A stretch of DNA of 44,780 bases from Streptomyces sp. LS1784 (GCF_020103755.1 NZ_JAHSQD010000013.1:1-44780); one strand, 5' to 3'. Counted from the stretch's first letter, positions 8,140 through 16,942 are shown. The notes: generated by a model not told the origin, from the letters alone. Numbers and translations: made by a program.

Positions 8140-8972
8140 GCGGGGACGGCGTCGAGCGGGACCTCGGCTTCGGCGGCCTGCTTGGCGCGGTCCTTGGCCT
8201 CGCGTCGGGCGAGGACCCAGACACCGACCGGGATCATGGCGGTGAACAGCCACCACTGGATGGCGTAGGCCATGTGCGGGCCGATGTCGGAGTGGTTGGG
8301 CTCGGGGATCAGCTCGGGCTGGTCGGCCGGGGCCGGGGTGGTGCCGGTGAGTTCGAGGTAGCCGCCGAGGAGGGGGGCGCCGGTTCGCTTGGCCTGCTCG
8401 TCGGTGTTGATCAGGTTGAACTGGCGGTCGGGCAGGCCCGTGCGGTCCTTGATGCCGCTGGCGCCGTAGGTCTCCTCGGCGCGCAGGCGGCCGGCGAGGG
8501 AGACCTCGCCGGTGGGGGCGGCCGGGACGGGCGGGTACTCGGTGGCTCCGGTGCCGGAGGCGACCCAGCCGCGGTTGACCAGGACGGTGCCCTTGCCGTC
8601 GGCGAGCTGGAAGGGGGTCACGACGAAGTAGCCGATGGTCCCGTTGGAGTCGGTCCGCTTGCGGACCACGAACTCGTGTGCCGGGTCGTACTGTCCGGTG
8701 GCGGTCACCGCGCGCCAGGTGAGGTCCTTGGGGACCGCGAAGCCGGGGGTCGGCGACAGGGTGTCGAAGGGGACCGGCGCGGCCGTGAGGGCCTGGCCGA
8801 TCAGCTCGTTCCGGGCCACCCGTGCCTCGTGGCGGTGCAGCTGCCAGAAGCCCAACTTGATCGTCGCGGGGATCAGCAGCAGCGCGACCAGCATGGTGAT
8901 CAGCCACTGTCGGGTCAGCAGAAAACGGTACACATGGGAACGGTACGCCGACCTCACAACCGGCTCACGCAC
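8136..8972 (-). CDS. SURF1 family cytochrome oxidase assembly protein
   Basis: The 278-residue protein has the SURF1 layout: an N-terminal membrane helix (about residues 22-45, ending GFWQLHRHEAR), a large extracytoplasmic domain with the family signature of G-x-Y region, TVLVNRGWV, and a second helix near the C-terminus (QWWLFTAMIPVGVWVLARR). SURF1/Shy1 proteins help insert haem into cytochrome aa3 oxidase. It starts at GTG 8972, overlapping the stop of the upstream exonuclease gene by eight bases, so the two are co-transcribed. The pairing with an exonuclease has no evident functional logic. Confidence 0.9.
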   Translation of the reverse strand: MREPVVRSAYRSHVYRFLLTRQWLITMLVALLLIPATIKLGFWQLHRHEARVARNELIGQALTAAPVPFDTLSPTPGFAVPKDLTWRAVTATGQYDPAHEFVVRKRTDSNGTIGYFVVTPFQLADGKGTVLVNRGWVASGTGATEYPPVPAAPTGEVSLAGRLRAEETYGASGIKDRTGLPDRQFNLINTDEQAKRTGAPLLGGYLELTGTTPAPADQPELIPEPNHSDIGPHMAYAIQWWLFTAMIPVGVWVLARREAKDRAKQAAEAEVPLDAVPA

Positions 8973-9960
8973 CGGGGTGCGGGGCGACTTCGCGCAGCAA
9001 CTGGAGGAAGGCGTCCTCGCCGACCACTGGGGTGCCGACGTCGCGGGCCTTGCGGGCCTTGCCGCTCCAGCTGTCCGGCTCGTTGGTGACCAGCAGGCTG
9101 GTGAGGCGGCTCACCGAGGTGGCGATGTGCAGGCCGGCCTCGACCGCGCGGTCCTCCAGGACCTCGCGGTCGGTGGCGGTGTCGCCGGTGATGGCCACCC
9201 GCATGCCCTGGACCAGCGGCTTGCCGTCCTCCCAGCGCCCCGGGTTGGGGTGCGGGCAGGGCGGGCGCTTCTTGGCCTGGCGGTACGTGGCACCGGACCA
9301 GGTGCTGCGGCCGGGTGTGGCGGGCTCCTCCTCGCCGAGGTCGGTGACCGCGACGCAGTTCTGGAGCGGTAGTGGCACGCCGCCGTCGCGGGCGAGGTGC
9401 AGGCTCGGGCGGAAGGCCTCGGCGAGCACCCGGGCGTCGTCAAGGGCGTTGTGGGCGTGGCGCTGCTGGACACCGAAATGGGCGGCGAGCGAGGACAGCT
9501 TGCCGTTGGGCAGCGGCAGGCGCAGGTCGCGGGAGAGGACCATGGTGCACAGCCGCTGTTCGACCGGGGCGCGCAGGCCGGCCCGGGAGAACTCGCGGGA
9601 GATCATGTTCCAGTCGAAGAGTGCGTTGTGCGCGACCAGGACGCGGTTCTCCAGGCGCGTGGCGAACTCGTCGGCGATCTGCGGGAAGGTCGGGGCGGTC
9701 GCGAGCAGTTCGGCGGTGAGGCCGTGGATCCAGACCGGGCCCGGGTCCCGCTCGGGGTTGACCAGGGTGTACCAGTGGTCGACGACGTCGCCGTCCGCGT
9801 CCAGCTGGTAGACACCCGCCGAGATGACGCGGTCCGAGCGGCCGAGACCGGTCGTCTCGACGTCGACGACCGCGAAGCCCCCGGTGGGGGCGGCGGAGCG
9901 CTGCGCGGGGACCGGTGCGGTCCGCGGCGCTCCGTACGTCTCGGGCTGGATCGGTTGCAT
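8965..9960 (-). CDS. DEDDh 3'-5' exonuclease (DnaQ-like) with BRCT domain
   Basis: The 331-residue protein combines a DnaQ-type exonuclease (about residues 28-195) with a C-terminal BRCT domain (about 245-325). The exonuclease motifs are complete: VVDVETTGLG (Exo I), HNALFDWNMIS (Exo II) and HNALDDARVLAE (Exo III, with the h-type His). The BRCT part begins GMRVAITGDTATDREVLEDRAVEAGL. It is a stand-alone proofreading or repair nuclease; the BRCT suggests recruitment to DNA ends or repair partners. A TATCCT box on the minus strand (9974-9969) lies 8 bases before the ATG, implying a leaderless transcript. Confidence 0.88.
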   Translation of the reverse strand: MQPIQPETYGAPRTAPVPAQRSAAPTGGFAVVDVETTGLGRSDRVISAGVYQLDADGDVVDHWYTLVNPERDPGPVWIHGLTAELLATAPTFPQIADEFATRLENRVLVAHNALFDWNMISREFSRAGLRAPVEQRLCTMVLSRDLRLPLPNGKLSSLAAHFGVQQRHAHNALDDARVLAEAFRPSLHLARDGGVPLPLQNCVAVTDLGEEEPATPGRSTWSGATYRQAKKRPPCPHPNPGRWEDGKPLVQGMRVAITGDTATDREVLEDRAVEAGLHIATSVSRLTSLLVTNEPDSWSGKARKARDVGTPVVGEDAFLQLLREVAPHPGA

Positions 9961-9993
9961 GGTCCAACAGGATAAGGGGCCGGGCGGGGGGCT

Positions 9994-10026
9994 CCGGCCG
10001 GAATGTTCCGACCGGCCGGCCGGAAT
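9994..10026. repeat. Direct repeat CCGGCCGGAAT x2, 22 bp apart
   Basis: CCGGCCGGAAT occurs at 9994-10004 and 10016-10026, a start-to-start distance of 22 bases or about two helical turns. The pair lies in the divergent gap between the exonuclease gene and the dehydrogenase gene. Each copy contains the palindrome CCGGCCGG. It could be a tandem regulator site; no regulator is encoded next door. Confidence 0.4.
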
Positions 10027-10085
10027 AGAGTGGTCGGCGGGGGTGTCGTACACCTGGTCGAGATCGTTCAGCTAAGGAACAGCGC

Positions 10086-11129
10086 ATGCGTGCCACCGTG
10101 ATTCACGGCCCCAACGACATCCGGATCGAAGAAGTACCGGACCCGGTGATCCAGCACCCGACGGACGTGGTGCTCCGCGTGGTGAACGCCTGCATCTGCG
10201 GCAGCGACCTGTGGGCCTACCGCGGGGTGGCGCAGCGGGTGGCCGGACAGCGGATCGGGCACGAGTTCCTGGGCGTGGTCGAGGAGGTCGGCGCCGAGGT
10301 GCGCGGCTTCGCCAAGGGCGACCTGGTGGTCGCGCCGTTCGTCTGGTCGGACGGGACGTGTGACTTCTGTCTCGAAGGCTTCCAGACGTCCTGCCCGCAC
10401 GGCGGGTTCTGGGGGCAGGTCGGGTCGGACGGCGGCCAGGGCGAGGCGGTGCGGGTGCCGTTCGCGGACGGGACGCTGGTGAAGCTGCCGAAGGAGGCGG
10501 CGGGCGACGAGAAGCTGCTGCCCGGGCTGCTGGCGCTGTCCGACGTGATGTCGACCGGGCATCACGCGGCGGTCTCGGCGCGGGTGCGGCCCGGTGCGAC
10601 GGTCGCGGTGGTCGGCGACGGCGCGGTGGGCCTGTGCGGCGTACTGGCGGCGCACCGGCTGGGCGCGGGCCGGATCATCGCGCTGGGTCGGCACGAGGCC
10701 CGCACCCGGCTGGCCCGTCGCTTCGGTGCGACGGACGTGGTGGCGGAGCGCGGCGAGGCCGCGGTCGAGGCGGTGAAGGAGCTGACCGGCGGTCAGGGCG
10801 CGCACGCGGTGCTGGAGGCGGTCGGCACCGAGGAGTCGATGCGGACGGCCATCTCGATCACCCGGGACGGTGGCGCGGTGGGCTACGTCGGGGTGCCGCA
10901 CGGCGGCAGCGCGGGCGTCGACATCGGTCAGATGTTCGGCCGAAACGTCTCGTTGAACGGCGGCGTCGCCCCGGCCCGGGCGTACATCCCCGAACTGCTG
11001 CCGGACGTGCTCTCGGGCGCCATCGAGCCGGGTCTGGTCTTCGACCGCACCGTCGACCTGGACGGCGTTCCGGACGGCTACCGCGCGATGGACGACCGCT
11101 CCGCCCTGAAGGTGCGGATCGCGTTCTGA
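10086..11129 (+). CDS. Zinc-dependent MDR alcohol dehydrogenase
   Basis: The 347-residue protein is a medium-chain dehydrogenase. Catalytic zinc ligands are visible as C38 (CICGSD) and H59-E60 (GHE). The structural zinc loop reads D-x-x-C-x-x-C-x7-C, so Asp replaces the first of the usual four Cys. The Rossmann motif VVGDGAVGLCGVLAA lies at about residues 176-190. TAAGGA at 10073-10078 serves as ribosome site for ATG 10086. The substrate is unknown; this subgroup is often annotated as broad-specificity alcohol or glutathione-independent aldehyde dehydrogenase. A 19-bp terminator follows. Confidence 0.88.
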   Translation: MRATVIHGPNDIRIEEVPDPVIQHPTDVVLRVVNACICGSDLWAYRGVAQRVAGQRIGHEFLGVVEEVGAEVRGFAKGDLVVAPFVWSDGTCDFCLEGFQTSCPHGGFWGQVGSDGGQGEAVRVPFADGTLVKLPKEAAGDEKLLPGLLALSDVMSTGHHAAVSARVRPGATVAVVGDGAVGLCGVLAAHRLGAGRIIALGRHEARTRLARRFGATDVVAERGEAAVEAVKELTGGQGAHAVLEAVGTEESMRTAISITRDGGAVGYVGVPHGGSAGVDIGQMFGRNVSLNGGVAPARAYIPELLPDVLSGAIEPGLVFDRTVDLDGVPDGYRAMDDRSALKVRIAF

Positions 11130-11142
11130 GGCGTCGGCCTCC

Positions 11143-11191
11143 CGGCACCGGCCCGTGCCGCCCCGTGTGGGCGCGGCACGGGCCGGTGCCG
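11143..11191. terminator. 19-bp bidirectional terminator hairpin
   Basis: A perfect 19-bp stem (11143-11161 with 11173-11191) with an 11-base loop sits between the convergent dehydrogenase gene and the secreted-protein gene, well placed to end both transcripts. Confidence 0.8.
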
Positions 11192-11206
11192 TTCTCCGGA
11201 GAGGGA

Positions 11207-13270
11207 TCAGAGGGAGGCGGAGTCCGGAGCGATGACGGAGACCAGATGGATGTTCTGGTACTTGTCGACGTAGGCCAGACCGCCGCCGAAGCGGTCGGCG
11301 CTCCACTCGTAGTCGAAGGCTTGGTCGGCGGGGAGATGAGCGTTGAGGGGCTTGGTCACCGGGACGCCCGTGTGGAAGTCGACCACGGTGCTCATGCCCT
11401 CGTCACTGGGGGTGTACACGAGGAAGCCCCTGCCCATGCCCTGGGCGCGCGCCGGAACCTCGATGGGCAGGCTCGTGCCGTCGGGGCGCAGCAACCCGGC
11501 CGATCCGGTGGCACCGTCGAACCAGCAGTTCCAGTAGAGCCACCCGCCGGCGGACTTCAGCTGGGTGATCTTGCAGTCCCTGCCGGTCTGCAGCGTCCGG
11601 GACTGCTGGGTGGCCAGGTCCAGGACGACGACCTCTCCGGTCTTCGCGCCGGCGGTGATGAGCCGTCCGTCGTCGATCGTGCCGACGTTGCCGGAAGCCG
11701 TCGCCACGGTCGTGCCCGGGGTGGAGCCGTCGAGGTCCACCACGGCCAGCGTGCTCTGCGGCCAGTACGACGTGTCCAGCAGGACGTACCGGCCGGAGGC
11801 TCCGACGACCTCCCTGGGGCGAACGGCCCGGTCGAGGGCGATCTCCTGGTACTTGTCGCCCCGGCGTACGGACAAGCTGTTGATGCTGCTGTTGAGGTGG
11901 ACGACCCGGCCGTCGCCGGTCCCGGCCATGTCCGTGCAGATGGCAGGGCCGCCACCGCAGGAGACGTGGGGTCTCAGGTAGCCGTCTCGGCCCAGGGGCG
12001 TCCGGGCCGAGACGGTCGGCGTGTCGCCGAGCGTGCCCTGACGGCCGTAGAAGCCTTCGCCGAGGTAGTTGCCGCCCTCGGCGCTGATCAGGGTGTTGGC
12101 GGACAGATCGAGGCTGTCCAGGTGGTACGCCTCCGGGGCCACCCGGTACTCGGTCGCCACGGCGGTGGGCGCTGTGCCACCCGTGGCCGTGACCTTGCGG
12201 ACCGTCCAGTCGGCGGCGGTGTCGCCGCCCTCCACGAGCGCGGTGCCGTCGGGAGCCTGGGCGATGGTCTCGGAGGCGTGGGACAGCACCACGACGGGAT
12301 CGCCGCCCCCGACCGGGGTGGCCACCAGCTCCCGCTGGACCGGGATGTCCGAGTCCCGCTGGTCGTAGCCGCTGCGGTTGACGGTCAGCACCCAGTCGCC
12401 GGACAGACCGAGCGCGCGGGGCTGGTCGTAGTAGTCGACCGGGACCGTCCGGTCGGGCGCGTTCAGGTCGGCCCGGGACAGGACGTGGATCTTGCAGTCG
12501 CCGCCGAGCCAGGCGAGCTGCGTGGTGTCCACGGCCATGAGCGGGTTGTCACATCCCCCGGTGGTCCGGGGCGAGGGGAGGAGCGGTGAGACCCGGAGCG
12601 CCCCGGTGTGGGTGTCGGCCAGGGCGATCCGGTAGCCGTCGTTGAAGTACAGCCCGAACGCCGCTTCGCGCGCGTCCCCGCCCAGAGGCTGGGTGGAGCC
12701 CGGCGTCAGGCCGGCGTTCGCCCAGCTGGTGACGGACACGACGGTGGTGCCGCCGTTGCCGTCGGGACGCAGGAAGCGCAGCGGCCCGGGGTACGTCGCG
12801 GACCCTTCGGTGAGCACGGCGTCACCGTAGACACCCCGGATCCATGCGGACTCCGGGCCGTCCACCGTGGCAGCCGCCCCGGTTGACATGTCCTGGAGCT
12901 TCCACGTCCTGCCGGTTTGACGCGGATCTGCGTCGACGGTGAAGTCCGAACCCGCGCCGTGCAGACCGGGATCGGGCCTGGTTTCGTCGTAGTGGCCGAC
13001 CACCGTGGTGGCCCCGGTGTCGTACGCGGTCCAGGCGAAGGTGTCGTCCTGAGTGGTATGGAAGAACCCCTTGGCCCCGGCGGCGAGCAGCGTCTCGGTC
13101 CGGGGCTGGGGCAGGGGCTCGCCCGGGACCACGACCTCCGGCAGGGCAGCCGGGGTAGCGGTAGCGTCGGCCGGGGCGGCGGAGGCGCTGGGGAGCGGGC
13201 TGGTGAGGGCGAGCGCGGAGGCCAGGAATGGCAGCGCGAGGAGTCGGGTGGTCGCGGATCTGCGGGTCAT
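11207..13270 (-). CDS. Large secreted protein, probable beta-propeller, function unknown
   Basis: The 687-residue protein starts at ATG 13270 with a clear Sec signal peptide: basic MTRRSATTR, a hydrophobic core and a cleavage site after ASAA near residue 32. The remainder shows a recurring pattern of short strands with turns such as GDWVLTVNRSG, GRYVLLDTSYWPQSTLAVVDLDGS and DGRLITAGAKTGEVVVLDL, which resemble WD40/PQQ-type propeller blades. Two pairs of Cys (CDNP...GDCK, CGGGPAICTD, CKI...WNCWFD) could form disulfides outside the cell. I cannot name the family. Longer in-frame starts upstream lack a ribosome site. No catalytic motif is seen. Confidence 0.7.
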   Translation of the reverse strand: MTRRSATTRLLALPFLASALALTSPLPSASAAPADATATPAALPEVVVPGEPLPQPRTETLLAAGAKGFFHTTQDDTFAWTAYDTGATTVVGHYDETRPDPGLHGAGSDFTVDADPRQTGRTWKLQDMSTGAAATVDGPESAWIRGVYGDAVLTEGSATYPGPLRFLRPDGNGGTTVVSVTSWANAGLTPGSTQPLGGDAREAAFGLYFNDGYRIALADTHTGALRVSPLLPSPRTTGGCDNPLMAVDTTQLAWLGGDCKIHVLSRADLNAPDRTVPVDYYDQPRALGLSGDWVLTVNRSGYDQRDSDIPVQRELVATPVGGGDPVVVLSHASETIAQAPDGTALVEGGDTAADWTVRKVTATGGTAPTAVATEYRVAPEAYHLDSLDLSANTLISAEGGNYLGEGFYGRQGTLGDTPTVSARTPLGRDGYLRPHVSCGGGPAICTDMAGTGDGRVVHLNSSINSLSVRRGDKYQEIALDRAVRPREVVGASGRYVLLDTSYWPQSTLAVVDLDGSTPGTTVATASGNVGTIDDGRLITAGAKTGEVVVLDLATQQSRTLQTGRDCKITQLKSAGGWLYWNCWFDGATGSAGLLRPDGTSLPIEVPARAQGMGRGFLVYTPSDEGMSTVVDFHTGVPVTKPLNAHLPADQAFDYEWSADRFGGGLAYVDKYQNIHLVSVIAPDSASL

Positions 13271-13648
13271 GGCGTGTGGAGTTCCCCCCTGGCGGTGGTG
13301 TGCCCATCTCATCGATCATGGCCGTGAATTGACGAATAGCCAGAGTTGCGAAGAGGCTGCGTCAACGATGGGACTTTATGAAGATCAGATGAGTGGCTGG
13401 AGGCTACCATCGCGAACCGTTGGAGCCGACGGGATTTGATCGCATGCGGCACATTCGTCGAAATGAGCTGCTTTTCGGCCAATCAGATGGTGCGAAGGGG
13501 TGAACGGTCGACTGACCGCGGTCAACCCCTTCCGGGGCGGGCAGGACGCTTCTAGCATTGCGCGGCGCGCACCAGACATGTGGCGCCCCTCACGTTCGAT
13601 CATTCCCGCCCCCGTGTGACAAATACGCCGAAGGAGTGAGGAGACAGC
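13271..13648. other. Divergent intergenic region before the acetate permease operon
   Basis: This 378-base stretch separates two divergent genes. It is less GC-rich than its surroundings between 13320 and 13500. On the minus strand TTGACG (13365-13360) is a possible -35 for the secreted-protein gene, without a convincing -10. On the plus strand there are a 12-bp palindrome at 13513-13524 and a TAGCAT box at 13553-13558. No gene is supported here. Confidence 0.45.
13513..13558 (+). promoter_or_regulatory. Palindrome TGACCGCGGTCA and TAGCAT -10 box
   Basis: The perfect 12-bp palindrome TGACCGCGGTCA (13513-13524) lies just upstream of a possible promoter, with TTCCGG at 13530-13535 and TAGCAT at 13553-13558 separated by 17 bases. 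That spacing is ideal although the -35 match is poor, so an activator bound at the palindrome would fit. The downstream genes encode acetate uptake. The binding protein is unknown. Confidence 0.35.
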
Positions 13649-14005
13649 GTGGATTCGCCGCCGCTCACCACCGCCGCCACGGAAGCCCGACTCGTCGACG
13701 ACAGCGAGGAGTTCCGTACCCTGCGGCGCTCGTTCCGCAGCTTCGCCTTCCCGGTCACCATCGGTTTCGTGCTCTGGTACCTGCTCTACGTCCTGCTCTC
13801 CTGCTATGCCCCGGGGCTGATGCGCACCAAGGTCCTCGGGCACGTCAACGTGGCCCTGGTGCTCGGGCTGCTGCAGTTCGCGACCACCTTCGCCATCGCC
13901 GCCTGGTACGCCCGCTACGCGGACCGGCGGATCGATCCGTCCGCCGCGGCGATCCGCGAGGCGCACGGCGCCGTCGTCCACGCCCCCCGGGAGTCTGCCG
14001 AATGA
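13649..14005 (+). CDS. DUF485 family membrane protein (acetate permease partner)
   Basis: The 118-residue protein has two transmembrane helices (about residues 34-52 and 66-88) after a charged N-terminal helix (FRTLRRSFRSFAFP), the DUF485 (YjcH) layout. DUF485 genes nearly always precede ActP-type symporters. GGAGTGAGGAG precedes GTG 13649, and the stop overlaps the actP start (ATGA), so the two are translationally coupled. Confidence 0.88.
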   Translation: MDSPPLTTAATEARLVDDSEEFRTLRRSFRSFAFPVTIGFVLWYLLYVLLSCYAPGLMRTKVLGHVNVALVLGLLQFATTFAIAAWYARYADRRIDPSAAAIREAHGAVVHAPRESAE

Positions 14006-15609
14006 TCCCGCTCGCCAGCTCCGCCACCGAGCACCGCGGCCTGACCATGGCCCTGTTCGGCGTCTTCGTCCTGGCCACTCTCGGCATCACCGTGTGGGCC
14101 GGACGGCAGACCAGGAGCGCCTCCGACTTCTACGCCGGCGGCCGCGGCTTCACCGGCTTCCAGAACGGTCTGGCCATCTCCGGCGACTACATGTCCGCCG
14201 CCTCCTTCCTCGGCATCGCCGGGACCATCGCGCTCAGCGGCTACGACGGCTTCCTCTACTCGATCGGCTTCCTGGTCGCCTGGCTGGTCGCGCTGCTGCT
14301 GATCGCCGAACCACTGCGCAACTCCGGCCGGTTCACCATGGCCGACGTGCTCGCCTTCCGGATGCGCCAGCGCCCGGTGCGCACCGCGGCGGGCGTCTCC
14401 ACCATCGTGGTTTCGATCTTCTACCTGCTCGCCCAGATGGTCGGCGCCGGCACCCTGGTGGCGCTGTTGCTGGGGGCCGAGGGAAACGCCGCCAAGCGCT
14501 GGACCATCGTCGGGGTCGGCGCACTGATGATCATCTATGTGGTGATAGGAGGGATGAAGGGCACCACCTGGGTGCAGATCGTCAAGGCGGTGCTGCTGAT
14601 TGCCGGCGCCGCGCTGATGACCGTCCTGGTGCTGGCCAAGTACCACTTCAACCCCTCCGAACTGCTCGGCGCGGCGGCGAGCGCGAGCGGCAAGGGCGAG
14701 GCCTTCCTCCAGCCAGGGCAGAAGTACGGCAGCAGCACCGCCAAGCTCGACTTCATCAGCCTGGGCATTGCGCTGGTGCTCGGCACCGCCGGCCTGCCGC
14801 ACATCCTGGTCCGCTTCTACACCGTTCCCACCGCCAAGGCGGCCCGGAAATCGGTGCTCTGGGCGATCGGAATCATCGGCGTCTTCTACCTGATGACCCT
14901 GGCGCTCGGCTTCGGCGCGGCCGCACTGGTCGGCTCCAAGGCGATCAAGACGGCGAACGCGGCGGGCAACACCGCGGCCCCGCAACTGGCCGAGGCGCTC
15001 GGCGGAGGCGCCGGGACCACCGGTGGCGCGATCCTGCTCGCGGTGATCTCGGCGGTCGCCTTCGCCACCATCCTGGCCGTGGTCGCCGGGCTCACGCTCG
15101 CCTCCTCGGCCTCCTTCGCGCACGACCTCTATGCCAACGTGATTCGGCGCGGGAAGGCGAGCGAGAAGGAGGAGGTGCTGTCGGCGAAGTGGGCCGCGGT
15201 CGCGATCGGGGCGGTGGCGATCGTGCTCAGCCTCTTCGCGGACAAGCTCAACACCGCCGCCCTGGTCGCCCTGGCCTTCGCGGTCGCCGCCTCCGCCAAC
15301 CTGCCCACCCTGCTCTACTCGCTGTTCTGGAAGCGCTTCACCACCGTCGGCGCGGTCAGTTCGGTCTACGCCGGTCTGATCACCTCGGTGGCGCTGGTGG
15401 TCTTCTCCCCGGTGGTCTCCGGCGCGAAGACCTCGCTCTTCCCGCACTCCGACTTCCACTGGTTCCCGCTGGAGAACCCCGGCCTGGTCTCCATCCCGGT
15501 CGGCTTCCTGGCCGGCTGGCTCGGCACGCTGCTGTCCAGGGAACGCGCCGACCCGGCGAAGTACGCTGAACTGGAGGTTCGCTCGCTGACCGGGCTGGGC
15601 GCCCATTGA
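14002..15609 (+). CDS. actP: Sodium:solute symporter, ActP-type acetate permease
   Basis: The 535-residue protein is a member of the SSS family with about 13 membrane helices. Family landmarks include SDFYAGGRGFTGFQNGLAIS, DYMSAASFLGIAG and GLPHILVRFYTVP. Members with a DUF485 partner import acetate and related monocarboxylates with a cation. The start is ATG 14002 within the stop of the DUF485 gene; the frame stays open 148 codons upstream, but that part is the shadow of the previous gene and intergenic DNA. A hairpin at 15631-15660 ends the operon. Confidence 0.9.
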   Translation: MIPLASSATEHRGLTMALFGVFVLATLGITVWAGRQTRSASDFYAGGRGFTGFQNGLAISGDYMSAASFLGIAGTIALSGYDGFLYSIGFLVAWLVALLLIAEPLRNSGRFTMADVLAFRMRQRPVRTAAGVSTIVVSIFYLLAQMVGAGTLVALLLGAEGNAAKRWTIVGVGALMIIYVVIGGMKGTTWVQIVKAVLLIAGAALMTVLVLAKYHFNPSELLGAAASASGKGEAFLQPGQKYGSSTAKLDFISLGIALVLGTAGLPHILVRFYTVPTAKAARKSVLWAIGIIGVFYLMTLALGFGAAALVGSKAIKTANAAGNTAAPQLAEALGGGAGTTGGAILLAVISAVAFATILAVVAGLTLASSASFAHDLYANVIRRGKASEKEEVLSAKWAAVAIGAVAIVLSLFADKLNTAALVALAFAVAASANLPTLLYSLFWKRFTTVGAVSSVYAGLITSVALVVFSPVVSGAKTSLFPHSDFHWFPLENPGLVSIPVGFLAGWLGTLLSRERADPAKYAELEVRSLTGLGAH

Positions 15610-15630
15610 TCGTCCCGCGATGACTATGCT

Positions 15631-15660
15631 GGCCCGGCCCGCCGTGACGGTGGCCGGGCC
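15631..15660 (+). terminator. Hairpin between actP and moaA
   Basis: GGCCCGGCC (15631-15639) pairs with GGCCGGGCC (15652-15660). It follows the actP stop by 21 bases and precedes the chosen moaA start, supporting the later GTG start for moaA. Confidence 0.6.
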
Positions 15661-15685
15661 GGCCGCATCTCGGGGAAGGACGTAC

Positions 15686-16675
15686 GTGCTGCTCGACACC
15701 TTCGGACGACAGGCCGTCGACCTGCGGGTCTCCCTCACGGACCGGTGCAACCTGCGCTGCACCTACTGCATGCCGGAGGAGGGCCTGCAGTGGCTGGCCA
15801 AGCCGGACCTGCTGACCGACGAGGAGATCGTCCGGCTGGTCACCATCGCCGTGCGCGACCTGGGCGTGCGCGAGGTCCGCTTCACGGGCGGCGAGCCGCT
15901 GCTGCGCCCCGGATTGGTCGCCGTCGTCGCCGCCTGTTCGGAGCTGGAGCCGCGCCCGGAGCTCTCGCTGACCACCAACGGCATCGGGCTGGCCCGTACC
16001 GCGACGGCACTGCGCGAGGCCGGCCTCGACCGGGTCAACGTCTCGCTGGACACTCTCGACCCCGAGGTGTTCCGCACCCTCACCCGCCGCAACCGCCACC
16101 AGGACGTGCTGGACGGGCTGGCCGCCGCCGAGGCCGCCGGGCTGGCGCCGGTGAAGCTGAACGCGGTGCTGATGCGCGGGGTCAACGACCACGAGGCGGC
16201 CGACCTGCTGGCCTGGTGCCTGGAGAAGGGCTACGAGCTGCGCTTCATCGAGCAGATGCCGCTGGACGCCCAGCACGGCTGGGACCGCGCGTCGATGGTC
16301 ACCGCGACGGAGATCCTGGACCTGCTCCAGGCCCGCTTCGCGCTGACCCCCGAGCCGTCCGCGCGTAGGGGCGCGGCACCCGCCGAACGCTGGCTGGTGG
16401 ACGGCGGCCCCGGTCGGGTGGGGGTGATCGCCTCGGTCACCCGCCCGTTCTGCCGGGCCTGCGACCGCACCCGGCTGACCGCCGACGGCCAGGTGCGCAA
16501 CTGCCTGTTCGCGACCGGCGAGACGGACCTGCGCACCGCGCTGCGCTCGGGTGCGGACGACGCCGAACTGGCCGGGCTGTGGCGGGCGGCGATGTGGGGC
16601 AAGAAGGCCGGGGCCGGGATCGACAACCCGGAGTTCCTCCAGCCCGAGCGGCCGATGTCCGCGATCGGAGGCTAG
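15686..16675 (+). CDS. moaA: GTP 3',8-cyclase MoaA (molybdenum cofactor synthesis)
   Basis: The 329-residue radical SAM enzyme carries out the first step of molybdopterin synthesis. The N-terminal [4Fe-4S] motif is C-x3-C-x2-C (CNLRCTYC, about residues 24-31). The second cluster is C-x2-C-x13-C (CRACDRTRLTADGQVRNC), and the protein ends in the Gly-Gly tail needed for activity. I chose GTG 15686 because GGGGAAGGA lies just before it and VLLDTFGRQAVDLRVS matches the family N-terminus; an ATG at 15620 would place the terminator hairpin inside the gene. No other moa genes are nearby. Confidence 0.92.
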   Translation: MLLDTFGRQAVDLRVSLTDRCNLRCTYCMPEEGLQWLAKPDLLTDEEIVRLVTIAVRDLGVREVRFTGGEPLLRPGLVAVVAACSELEPRPELSLTTNGIGLARTATALREAGLDRVNVSLDTLDPEVFRTLTRRNRHQDVLDGLAAAEAAGLAPVKLNAVLMRGVNDHEAADLLAWCLEKGYELRFIEQMPLDAQHGWDRASMVTATEILDLLQARFALTPEPSARRGAAPAERWLVDGGPGRVGVIASVTRPFCRACDRTRLTADGQVRNCLFATGETDLRTALRSGADDAELAGLWRAAMWGKKAGAGIDNPEFLQPERPMSAIGG

Positions 16676-16702
16676 GCCGTTCTCTCCGAGGCCGATCGGC
16701 GG

Positions 16703-16942
16703 CTAGGACGGCTTGCCGGAGCCCTCGGCGGCCTCGGGGGTCCAGTCGGTGAAGGCGATGATCTCCTTGAGGAAGCCGCGGACCCCGAGGAACTGGGACA
16801 GGTGCTCGCGGTGCTCGTCACAGGCGAGCCAGGTCTTGCGGCGGTCCGGAGTGTGCAACTTGGGGTTGTTCCATACCAGCACCCAGCCGGCGTCCGCCCG
16901 GCAGCCCTTGGCGGAGCAGATCGGCGTCTGCGAGGTGTCCAT
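16703..16942 (-). CDS. Small Cys/His-rich protein, conserved, function unknown
   Basis: The 79-residue protein starts at ATG 16942. It has a probable zinc site formed by C-x4-C near the N-terminus (ICSAKGCRA) and C-x2-H (ACDEHREHL) in the middle, with a conserved aromatic segment WVLVWNNPKLH between. Homologues in streptomycetes are sometimes labelled acetone carboxylase, but the size and motifs do not support an enzyme of that kind. It converges with moaA, leaving 27 bases between stops. Confidence 0.7.
   Translation of the reverse strand: MDTSQTPICSAKGCRADAGWVLVWNNPKLHTPDRRKTWLACDEHREHLSQFLGVRGFLKEIIAFTDWTPEAAEGSGKPS

Noticed and set aside
13915..15762. 615-codon minus-strand frame opposite actP
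   Set aside because: Its translation is Gly/Gln/Asp/Arg repeats typical of antisense reading of a membrane protein gene.
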